Source: Gadus chalcogrammus (taxonomy: Eukaryota > Chordata > Actinopteri > Gadiformes > Gadidae). From it: DNA of 64,000 nt. Positions within the stretch are counted from its first letter, which is position 1. The number at the start of each line of letters is the position of its first letter. The notes under the pieces are model-generated. The model was not told where the DNA came from, did not search any database, and worked only from the letters and a program-made list of their open reading frames with translations. The stretch is from positions 10,188,378 to 10,252,377 of the forward strand of contig NC_079434.1 of NCBI RefSeq assembly GCF_026213295.1. Reading direction: 5' to 3'. Shown here piece after piece: positions 1 to 56,000 of the stretch. Both the position numbers and the translations under genes were made by a program.

Positions 1-48
1 GGATAAATATCGACAGTGTTACCCCTTTTTTTTTTTTCATGACGACCG

Positions 49-1440
49 ATGAAAAACAAAAGTGTTACCCCTTATGTTTCATTTGATAAAAACGACAGTG
101 TTACCCCTCATGTTTCATTTGATAAAAACGACAGTGTTACCCCTTGTGTTTTTTTTCATGATGACCAAGGAAAAACAACAGTGTTACCTCCTATGTTTTA
201 TTTGATAAAGATCGACAGTGTTACCCCTTATGTTTATTTCATGATGGCCGATAAAAAACGACAGAGTTACACCTCATGTTTTTTCCATGTTGACCAATAA
301 AAACAAACAGTGGTACCCCAGTCAACATTTTTGCCGGGATCGGAGCCTGAACTGATTAGAGTGTTAACCTCTGAACTTATCAATGCACCATCACGACACC
401 GATTTAATTCATCACAATGGTTATACTTGACTTTATAATTCGCATGAAATAGAAATATGAGTCTTCCAACAGAGGAAATCAACCGGACTTGAACCCCGGT
501 CTCCATGGGGTTAGGCAGAGTGCACTCCACTGCACCACTGAGGCGATGGAAATACAGAATAATCAATCATCAATAAAGAGGATATACATGACATTAAAAT
601 GTATGTGTGTATTTCTATTATTTCCCTTATGTTTTTTTTCATGACGACCAATAAAAAACGACAGTGTTACCCCTTATGTTTTTTTTCATGACGACCAATA
701 AAAAACAACAGTGTTACCCCTTATGTTATTTTTATGACGACCAATAAAAAACAACAGTGTTACCCCTTATGTTCTTTTTCATGACGACCAATTAAAAACA
801 ACAGTGTTACCCCTTATGTTTTTTTTCATGACGACCAATAAAAAACGACAGTGTTACCCCTTATGTTTTTTTTCATGACGACCAATAAAAAACGACAGTG
901 TTACCCCTTATGTATTTTTTAATGACGACCAATAAAAAACGACCGTGTTACCTCCACTGCACCACTGAGGCGAAGACAATACACAATAATCAATCATCAA
1001 TAAAGAGGATATACATGACATTAAAATGTATGTGTGTATTTCTATTATTTCCCTTATGTTTTTTTTCATGACGACCAATAAAAAACGACAGTGTTACCCC
1101 TTATGTTTTTTTTCATGACGACCAATAAAAAACAACAGTGTTACCCCTTATGTTTTTTTTCATGACACCCAATTAAAAACAAGTGTTACCCCTTATGGTT
1201 TTTTTCATGACGACCAAAGAAAAACAACAGTGTTACCCCTTATGTTTTTTGTCATGACGACCAATAAAAAACGACAGTGTTACCCCTTATGTTTTTTTTC
1301 ATGACGACCAATAAAAAACAAACAGTGTTACCCCTTATGGTTTTTTTCATGACGACCAAAGAAAAATGACAGTGTCACCCCTTATGTTTCATTTGATAAA
1401 AACGACAGTGTTACTCCCTATGTTTTAATTGATAAATATT
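49..1440. repeat. AT-rich satellite, about 46 bp unit, with higher-order repeat
   Basis: Many copies of CAGTGTTACCCCTTATGTTT followed by T-run, CATGACGACCAATAAAAAAC. A non-satellite block (about 531-650) containing TCAATCATCAATAAAGAGG recurs at about 953-1070, so part of the array was copied as a larger unit of about 424 bp. Short open frames here are only repeat. Confidence 0.93.
473..547 (-). mobile_element. tRNA-like SINE head inside the satellite
   Basis: On the minus strand: TGGTGCAGTGG fits the Pol III A box and GGTTCAAGTCC the B box, at tRNA-like spacing. Likely a tRNA-derived SINE relic or tRNA pseudogene; no complete cloverleaf was established. Confidence 0.5.
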
Positions 1441-2640
1441 GAAAAGAAAATTGCATAATTTTATCATACAACATGATTTTTCATTACATTATTGACATCC
1501 ACCCTTTTTATGATATTTATCATATTATGATTTCTTTTTATTTAGAAGATTGTCTGTGTAGGCTGACGTAGGCTATGACGCACAACGCAGAACTGTCGAT
1601 ATCTGAATATGGTACTATGCTGACTTTACATAAGCATGTTGGTGTTCAACATCTGTTGTAGTGAATATTCTAAAACGGTGTAAAATGTTGCTGCCATATT
1701 AATAGACACGTTGAATGTTATCGTTTTGATTCTGGAATCCCGCACGTCAACTGGTTGGCAAAAAAAGAGCAAAGATGGACGGTTCACTTGACGGAGAAAC
1801 CGTCCCTTTCCTCATATCAGACAACTCGTAACTCTGGATGAAAATGAAGGCTTTCTTTTATTGTCACTTTCCTTTGTAAACCTTTAGAAATAACCTCCGG
1901 AATCCTTGTTATAACGCTGTGTATAATCCACAGCTGTTGCCGACAAGCAACAGCTTGTCGGCATGTTGTTAGTGTGTGAAATTCAGCACAGTATCAGCCG
2001 AGTTGACTCTAATTTCCACATTTGTTACACATTAGTTGGCAGAACTCTTTTTACACGCCAGTAGAGTGTTTATCAGAGCGGAGCCCTGAATGTGACGTCA
2101 CCCGTCATCTCGTCTCTGTAAACAATGGATGTTGCGCAGCATTTATTATGACGTCATTATACAGACTCTCTCTCAGCACCCCCCCCTCGGACTGACTTCC
2201 CGCGTCCCTGCCGGCGCAAGTTGGGCTATTTGCTAACTTAAGTTAAAATCTCTCCAACACAATACATATACGTCTTTGACAATGTGTCAAAACGTTTTTT
2301 TCTTCAAATTCTGTTGATTGTGGTTCATTTTTAGCAGTTTTATATGTTTAAACAAATTATCTTAAACGTTGCACCTTTAATGAATACAAAAGGCAAAATT
2401 ACAACTCCTGAATAAAAACAAATAATTATACATTGGGACCTATAAACAAAGCAAAGAGTAAACAATAAAACAATTAATGCAAAAAACAAACTGCTAAATT
2501 AAAATCATATTTTTCCATATATCTTCCCAAGTCACCATCATCACCTCTCATTCCGTTAAAGAGTTTTTGTTTGTCATAGTCTATTATTTAGGCACTATCT
2601 GAAGCAGTGAGCAGAGCTGTCTGAGGGAAGGGTTTATTTG
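1441..2640. other. Intergenic, no gene seen
   Basis: AT-rich unique-looking sequence with a short GACGTCA-rich stretch near 2090-2155 and no exon-like open frame. Includes the probable transcription end of EMILIN2. Confidence 0.6.
2633..2638 (-). promoter_or_regulatory. Candidate EMILIN2 polyadenylation signal
   Basis: On the minus strand this reads AATAAA and is the first canonical signal after the stop codon, just past the end of the minisatellite. If used, the 3' UTR is about 700 nt and almost wholly minisatellite. Confidence 0.4.
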
Positions 2641-3317
2641 TGAATAGGGGGGCGGGCTTATCTGAGGGTATGGGGAGGGGCTATCTGAGGATGGGCGGGG
2701 TTATCTGAGGGCATGGGGCGGGGTTATCTGAGGGCATGGGGGCGGGGTTATCTGAGGGCATGGGGGCGGGGTTATTTGAGGGTATGGGGAGGGGTTATCT
2801 GAGGATGGGTGGGGTTATCTGAGGGCATGGGGGCGGGGTTATCTGAGGGCATGGGGCGGGGTTATCTGAGGGCATGGGGGCGGGGTTATCTGAGGGCATG
2901 GGGGCGGGGTTATTTGAGGGTATGGGGCGGGGTTATCTGAGGATGGGCGGGGTTATCTGAGGGCATGGGGGCGGGGTTATCTGAGGGTATGGGGAGGGGT
3001 TATCTGAGGGCATGGGATCGGGGTTATCTGAGGGTATGGGGAGGGGTTATCTGAGGGCATGGGGGCGGGGTTATCTGAGGGTATGGGGAGGGGCTATCTG
3101 AGGATGGGCGGGGTTATCTGAGGGCATGGGGGCGGGATTATCTGAGGATGGGCGGGGTTATCTGAGGGCATGGGGCAGGGTTATTTGAGGGCATGGGGCG
3201 GGGTTATCTGAGGATGGGCGGGGTTATCTGAGGGCATGGGGCGGGGTTATCTGAGGGCATGGGGGCGGGGTTATTTGAGGGCATGGGGCGGGGTTATCTG
3301 AGGGCATGGGGGCGGGG

Positions 3318-3335
<18 letters not shown>
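2640..3335. repeat. G-rich minisatellite (about 26 bp unit) on the EMILIN2 stop codon
   Basis: About 26 units of the type GGTTATCTGAGGGCATGGGG plus a few G/C bases. Variants include GGATGGGC and GGTATGGGGA units. On the mRNA strand each unit reads CCTCAGATAACCCC, i.e. it repeats the last codons (Leu-Arg-stop) of EMILIN2. Frequent GGGG runs give the plus strand G-quadruplex potential and the transcript a C-rich 3' UTR. Confidence 0.93.
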
Positions 3336-14733
<11,398 letters not shown>

Positions 14734-15539
14734 CGTTGCCTGAAATCGATTGGTTATTATCTAACAGAGAAAGTAGAATAAGGTCCTCGCTCGTGCCTTT
14801 GCGTTCAGTTTCCAGTATAGAAACAACCCCGGACCAGAGTCTCTGTGCTGTGACGTCGGGGCCTCACTACCAGACTGACAAGATGCCTTTTTCCGTTTTC
14901 CATCGGAAACCAAACCCCTGATAGGAGTCACCTCCCCCCCACGGCTCCTCTCCCTACTCCACAACACAAGCCATTATTTTAGACGTTCATTCTACATCTA
15001 AACACCAGAGCTGGCTGGGGCTGCTGAAGTCTTTTTGTAGTGTATTCTGTCAAATACTGAATGCTCGTTCGTTACAGAGCCAAAATGATGCCGTTTAGTG
15101 GATTTTTTTGTGATGATGGTTTATGTAGAGAAAGGGATTTTAGATTGCCTGTGTATAAATCTGTATTCCTCTCTTAAGTGAAGATGGAAATGGTTTCCCC
15201 TGAAATAATAACAAAATGTGATGGAAAAAGTTCCACAATTGAAATCAAGCAACAAGAATGCCATGACACATATCATCTTGCTTTTAAATAAGCTCAACAA
15301 AGCAGGAAAACAGGTTGACAAAGCCTTTTAAATTCTATGGTTGAACATTTTAAAAGGTAAACAGAAAAATTTAAAAGGTGCATGCAATATTGCTTTGAAA
15401 AGAGCAAACAAAACATATTTGTGATAAAATATTGAACACATACAAAAGAAAATCCCTAATGCAAGCAGAAATTCAAGTATTTTACGTATACTCGTTTAAT
15501 GTAAGCATCATTTTTTTTACTAAAAGTGCATTATCTGAC

Positions 15540-15545
15540 TTTAAT
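15540..15545 (-). promoter_or_regulatory. Candidate SMCHD1 polyadenylation signal
   Basis: Reads ATTAAA on the minus strand about 140 nt after the stop codon; the nearest common signal variant seen. Only about 800 nt separate it from the EMILIN2 start codon. Confidence 0.3.
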
Positions 15546-15682
15546 ATATAAACGTATACAAATACCAAAAGTCTTGAACAATCTTTGGCTGAAGCATGTA
15601 AACCATTTGACCCAAGGTGGAGCATGTAAACAATTTCAGAAGGCGAAGGCTATCAGAGCGGCAGGAGATCCAGAGGGGGGGT

Positions 15683-49218
<33,536 letters not shown>

Positions 49219-49779
49219 GCTTGCCTTGTTGTGGACCTCAAACTATGAGCAAACAAAAAACAAGTCAGCCAGGTTGGACCGCGTGAAGGCGTCTACCGCG
49301 CTGGATAATGTACTCTGCTTAAAATGACTTAATACTTGGCACACACAGTGTCAAATGTTAAGTGTATAATAAATTGCTACAAATCCGTATTCTTCCTGGT
49401 CGAGTGACGAGTTACTCACGAGTCAAGAATGCCCACCCTACAAACAAAAAACAACAAAAAGGGGGCGTGCCCCGGAGAAATGCCGGAAGAAAGCTGGGAG
49501 GTCTTCGACTTTCGATTCGGAAGTCTGGCGTCCGAGGATTGTGGAATGTGGAACACACCATGAGCTTAGCGCTGCATAGACGTCACTAAACACGGACTGG
49601 CTTCATGTTAATCATTATTTGGTGAAATTTCAATCAAGTTAAGACATGTAATTTCACCCTGGTTACACACGCACTCGATTATTTTGTTATAATCGAGTGC
49701 GCATGCGCCTCGGTAGGTTTGTTCCCCGTTGACATGTGTTCGTGTTGGGGTGGTTGGGTCGTGGTTTGATCGAAAAATC
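49219..49779. promoter_or_regulatory. Candidate bidirectional promoter of SMCHD1 and METTL4
   Basis: The start codons of SMCHD1 (minus) and METTL4 (plus) lie 561 bp apart, pointing away from each other. The interval has no other gene. It holds ETS-like CCGGAAG at about 49481, a GACGTCAC CRE-like site near 49580 and several CG dinucleotides; no clear TATA box. This is typical of shared housekeeping promoters, but transcription start sites cannot be placed from sequence alone. Confidence 0.7.
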
Positions 49780-50010
49780 ATGTCTGTCGTAGTCCAGAAC
49801 AAGAACGGGTGGGTTCTGGATCCTTGTTCCCTGATCGACCGAGGTCTATCCCGGTGTGTTCGGTGGAGAGGAGGACAGAACCAGGAGATTAAGTGTTGCT
49901 TTAGACGGCAATGCTTCGACGCCTTAAAACGACCATACGGTGCAAATAACTCAGGGAATGTAAATACGGATATCGACGCAAAGGATAGTTCACTAGTAAA
50001 ACATTCAAGG
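49780..50010 (+). CDS. mettl4: METTL4 exon 1: start codon
   Basis: ATG at 49780 begins MSVVVQNKNGWVLDPCSLID, aligned with human MSVVHQLSAGWLLDHLSFIN, which fixes the start although the frame is open further upstream. Donor GTAAGC after AGG; a second donor (GTATGT) lies 8 nt downstream. Confidence 0.88.
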
Positions 50011-53000
50011 GTAAGCATGTATGTAATAACAAGTGTGACATGACCATATGAAATGTGCACAAGCGATAACATAGTGTTGGGAAAAACGGTCTGTCTAGTT
50101 ACTGGACCAGATGAAATGAGACGAAGAGGTAATAAAGTCTGTCGGCACGAGGACCTTGGATCTATTAAGTAAAGTGGCAACGGTTATACAGAGTCATAAA
50201 GCGTGAGAAATCGAATATGTCTAAGTCCCTAATCAGCGCTGATGGTTCGTCCGGAGCTTCGCCTCCGTGGAAGGTCTGCTTCAGAAGAAGGTGAAGAGTC
50301 TCTGTGATACAGTTTTATGCTGTATCCTCCTCTCGATGAGGTGTGTGCGTTTGAGGTGTGTGTGGTTCTGTGTGTTTTTGCTTGACCTTGGCTCCCAGGC
50401 CCTGGTGTATGCAAGTGTATCTTCTTGTGTTCCTACTAACGGGGAAGAGCTCCTCAGTGTCTCCTTTGTTCTCGAAGTATCTCTTGTGTGCTCGAAGTAT
50501 CTCCTGTGTGATGAATTAATGTGGCTCTCCCGTTCTTGAGGATGACTGTTGCATTGTCTGAGTGTTTACCATTTGCCTGCTTGGGAAATGGGGCCTTGGC
50601 TCTGGCCTTTACCTGACTATATTATCATGTTTGTGTTATGTGTTAAAAGTTGACTATATTGTAATGTGACGGCCATGTGATGTGCTCATCAGGCTAAGGA
50701 TGGAGTTAGCTATATTTATAATGTACATGTGATGTGCTCAGCAGGTTATTTTGCCCAACAATAGTATGATGTTTAATAGGATTAAATTAGGCAAACTAGT
50801 TACTTGTTCACATACATCCATGTTCCAACTGGTTCAAACTAGCCGTTTACTTGTACTGCCGACAATAAACTATTCATTTATGCACAGAAAAGGAAGAGGA
50901 AACATGTTGATTTGAACCAAGGAGAGATCGATGCCCTTGCCTACCATGAAAAGGTACATTACTCTATGAATCATTTTGACATCTCAATGAAATCACCATG
51001 AAATAGATCCTCTCCATTATTTGATTTTAAACAATAATACAGTACAGTTGGCCATATGCAATTCTTCTGGACAGTTTCATGCTTTGAACTTTGTGTAAGT
51101 GGTGATTTTACATTAAGTGCAGGTCAGGGCTTTCATTCTGGAAGGGACCAAATGTTTAGTGGAGGCTGTGAGGCCACTTGGGTACCTGGATGACTCGTCG
51201 AGGGACGGCGAGGAAGTGGAACCTGTCCCCGTCCCGGACTGTAACCTGGCGGCGCTCTGCGACATGGCTAAACGGCTCCCTCTAGCGGACGAACAGGATA
51301 AAGACGATGATGACTACGAGGTAGATGTCCCAGTCCAATTCCTCCCCGCAGAAGGTGTCTGTAGCACGTCACACCTCGACCTGTTCTCAAAGATAACGGA
51401 GAGTAACGCTGACTCGGCTATGGCGGTGACCTTAATGGGAGCCGATTACATCATACCACCACGTACAAGCTTCCTGCTGTCGGACTTCACCAGAATACAG
51501 CCTCTCGTTCACTGTGAGTACTTTACTATGTGTACACGTCTGTACAGTACTATGTTTACACTCTTACTATGTGTACACTCCTGCAAAGTCTACACTCTTG
51601 CAAGGTTTACACTCCTGCTATGAGTACCCTCCTGTGAGAAGTGCCCTCCTGTGAGAAGTGCACTCCTGTGTCATGAAGGTTTGGGAGTTTTTGTCCTCTA
51701 GTTTAAATTGTTCGTCTTCCCTGGTTTGGAATCGAAGTCTCCCCCAAACCCCAAGACGCACATTCCTTGCATTCGATATTTACTTGACTTCTTGTTTCCG
51801 GCATAGATGGGAAGAAGTTTGACCTGATCGTTGTGGACCCGCCGTGGGAGAACAAGTCTGTGCAAAGAAGTGGAAGGTAAACAAATTATTTCACTTGGCC
51901 AAAGAGGAGAATAGTATTGAACAAGACTAGATTGTCCAGCCTGGGCCAGCTTTTCGCCTGACCTCTGATACTGTTGAGCCAAAAACAGTATGTTGCAGAC
52001 AGCTGCAGACCACAGAAAACCATTGCATGCATAACGTTTTATTTGATTTCAGCAGTGATAATTCTTCTGTTTCTAACTACTGTTGAAAACTGGGCAATAT
52101 TCACCATTCTCCCAGCCCTTGTTTGCCACAGCAGGCTGTGTTCTGATTTGCTGGTGTTCATGTCCTGTTCTCTTAAAGGTATAGTAGCCTCCCCTCCACA
52201 CAGCTGAAACAACTTCCTGTTCCTCTGCTTGCCGCCCCCGGCTGCTTGGTGGTTACCTGGGTTACCAACAAACCCAGCCTCCTGCGCTTCGTGCGTGATC
52301 AGCTGTACCCCCACTGGGGGGTCCAGGTCGTGGCGGAATGGTTCTGGGTCAAGGTGAGCAGCCAATCACAACAGGGCAGAGCCAGGATGGACAAAGAGGT
52401 GTTAGGCTGGAGATGAACTGAATAAACCATAAATAGATGGGCATATCTAGACCTCTCCACTCCTCCTTCTGTCTTTTCCCTTCTGTCTTTGACCCTGACT
52501 GTGTCTGTCCCAGAAACTGTCCCCGTCGCCGCTGTCTCTCGCTACCTCTATAACTGCCTCTCTCTCTCTCGCCCATTTGATTACTTATAGTCCTATCTAT
52601 CTGTATTACTATCCCTCCATGTCTATTACTATCTCTATAATCTCTCTATCTCCATCTCTCTTATATTTCTGTCCCTCTCTCCGTCCACCTCTGTGAACAT
52701 CCCTTCCTGCATCTCTCGCCCCTCCAGGTGACCACAGCAGGAGAGTACGTTTTCCCGCTGGACTCTCCTCACAAGAAGCCCTACGAGGTTCTCCTCCTTG
52801 GACGTTGCACACCTCCCTCATCCTCACCTCCTCCCTCATCCTCACCTCCTCCCTCACCCCGCCGCACGCAGCCACCCTCCCATGCTGCCTCAACCCCACA
52901 TCCTACCCCACCCTCACCTCCACTCCCAGATCCTCCTCCGTCCTCTGATCTCGATCCTCCGTCAGATCCACGTTCCCCGGACCCCCAACGCAGGTTTGTG

Positions 53001-56000
53001 GGGAGTTTTATGGAAGCGGCACGTCTACCACACTGATTTATTATAAACTTGGGGATTTGTTTAAATTTGTGACATCACAAGTGGACTAAAGTGAATCTTT
53101 ATTCAGCAGGCACTTTTATCCAAAGCCTCTTGCATTGAATTCCGATCTGTGTCCTTAGGTGGTAGGTAGGAGTCGAGGTTTCCTGCTTAAGCGGGCCACA
53201 GGCTGGCTGAGGTTTTGGCAGGGGGGTAAAGCCGTAACAGTCCCAACCATAGTGTGAAACTAGACTATCCTGTTTTCCAGGGTATCCTAGCTTAACTCGT
53301 AGCTCTCGGCACACATGGTGCTAAACATGAGGTGCATAAAACTTTTGGGTTCTGGGTGTGTGTTATTTTGTGAATACTGTTCTGGGTCATTTGGAGCAAA
53401 CTTGACGTTGTGTCTTGCAGCAACAGCAGACCTCAAGAGAAGATTGAAGAGCTTCCTGTGGACAATGGTCGCCTCCTCGTGAGTGTCCCGTCGGTGTTCC
53501 ACTCCCAGAAGCCCTCTCTCTCTGGTAAGGCTCTCCCGGGGGCTTCACCACGATCTGTGCTCTACAAGAGATATGCTTTTAACCGCCACTAGAGGGCAGT
53601 GTAGCTGCATTAATATCACTACTGGTTCTAGAATTGTGCAAAAAAAAAAGACTGAAGACTCATAGCCTCGTGGTCATGGAAAAATAACCTCTTCAGTTTT
53701 AATTAATACTCTATTTATTTGTACTTTTATGCATCCCCGGTTCACTCCTTGGCCTGACTGACTGCAAAGGTTAATTCACTTCTTGGGAACTTTTGATACA
53801 TTTAACATAAGGGACTAGCTTCGCAACATTGATTAGTTGCACAATATAGATTAGTTCTGCAACATTGACTTGTTTATTCCTTTGATATATATTCCTTTTC
53901 TTTCACTTCCATGGATCGTGGCTTGACTGCAGGAAGCTGCGTCGATAGGGGGGAGGGTGGGATGGCCTTGGCGGATATATGAATGTGCAGAACATGCGTG
54001 ACGTCAGTGATGAGGGGTGGTGTTGGAGGGAGAGACATCAGGAGATGTGTATCCGTCGCAGTCTTTGCTACAATAGGTGCGCATTTTAATAGATCTCTCC
54101 TCGTCATCCGGCGAGGAGAATGACGTCTAAAGTCGAAAGAATAAGTTATGTGTGTTGTTTTTGGAAAGTCTCTGCTGAAATCCATTATGAGTCTATGGGA
54201 TCTGTTAGTCTGGGTTAGCACGGTCTGTTAGTCAAGGTTAGCATGGTCTGTTAGTCAGGGTTAGTATGTGCGTGAGTCAGGGTTAGTATGGTCTGTTAGT
54301 CAGGGTTAGTATGTGCGTTAGTCAGGGTTAGCGTGGTCTGTTAGTCAGGGTTAGAATGTGTCTGTTAGTCAGGGTTAGTATGTGTCAGTATGGGTTCATT
54401 TTATTTGAACAGCTAGGTTACTAAAATATGAATGTTTATTGAGCTTACAGAAGTAAACCTAGATACACCAAAGCACTAGCACTGTGGTGTATCTAGCCTG
54501 TGGTATATCCAGCCTGTTCGGGTCTGAAACTGGGGTTCTCCGTCACTCTGGCTGCAGAACAGATCGACGGTGGTGGTGGTGCTGGTGGTGGATGCCTTGT
54601 CAGTAAATGTCATGGGGAAGGGTGGCTCGGTGCTCCGGCCCCAGCAGGGGGTCTTGGGTGAAATGCCAGCAGACATGAAGTTAACCACAGTGGACTGGGG
54701 AGGACCACCAGCACCGCCCTTCTCCTGGGACCCCTGGAGGGTTCAGCCTTCAGCCTTTAGCTCCAACTTCAGCCCTGGACCTCTAAGCCCTGGCTGACAC
54801 CTCACCCAACCTAGCCAACGAAAGAGTTACGAAGGAGATGGGAGATGGAGGCTGTGAAGCCCCAACCCTGTGGGGGAAGAGGAGGAGGAGGAGGAGGACT
54901 CAGGATGGAGATTAGTCTGGAGGGTCAAGTCAAGTCACTTTTATTTATATAGCACATTTAAATACAACAGGAGTTGACCCAAAGCGCTTTACATTGACAG
55001 AAGTCGGGGTTGGGCAGGACAGTTGATGAAAGGGGCCCAGGAATACACAGGTCTTGACTAAAAAAGAAATGCATAAAATAAGTAGAAAGAAAGCAATAAA
55101 AGTAGTAAGAACAAGGTTAAGGGTGTTAAGGGTTGTTAAAAGCAAGAGTGAAAAGGTACGTCTTTAAATTAGACTTAAAACTGGCAAGGGTGGTAGAGGA
55201 CTTGATGTGGGGTGGAAAGGGTTTCCATAGGTTTGGGCCAGCAACAGAGAATGCCCGGCCACCTTTCGTTTTAAGATGTGTACGGGGGACAGATGGGAGC
55301 TGTTTTGTGGATGACCGGGTCGACCTGGAGGTGGAGTGTGGGGAAAGCATTTGAGCCATATAAGGGGGTGCTGAGCCATTAAGAGCTTCAAAAACAAAGA
55401 GTAAAATCTTAAAATCAATTCTGAATTTGACCGGGAGCCAGTGCAGCAGGCAGGTTGTCATGTCTATTCTAGGACAACAAGAAGTAGGTGTAGTTATGGC
55501 CGTGAAATGCTTGAATGTAATGCAATCACAACCATGTGACTTCACTAAATAAAGTAGTGCAGAGTAGGTGAACTGAACTGTACTGTACTGTAGATAGAAG
55601 TGTTGTGTCCAATGTCCTCTGCCTTGTGTTTCGTCCTCTTTGCCTTCATCAAAAGATAGACTAAGACCTGTCAGATATGCTGCTTCCACATCTGTCTGTC
55701 TTTCTGTCTGTCTGGGTGTCTATCTCTCTCTCTCCGTGTGTCTCTCGCTCTCTGTGTCTCTCTCCCTGTGTCTCTCTCCCTGTGTGTCTCTCTCTGTGTG
55801 TGTCACTCTCTCTCTCTCTCTCTCTCTGTCTCTGTCTCTGTCTCTGTCTCTCTCTGTGTGTCTCTCTCTCTCTCTCTCTCTCTCCGTCTCTCTCTGTGTG
55901 TCTCTCTGTGTCTCTCTCTCTCTATTCGTCTCTCTCCCCCCCCCCCCGCATCATTATTATGCAACGCAGTGAAATGTAAACTTCTCTGTGGCTCATGATC

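Noticed and set aside
55126..55689. 187-codon minus-strand frame as a host gene
   Set aside because: Its C-terminal 120 residues are the end of an L2/Rex LINE reverse transcriptase; no host gene features.
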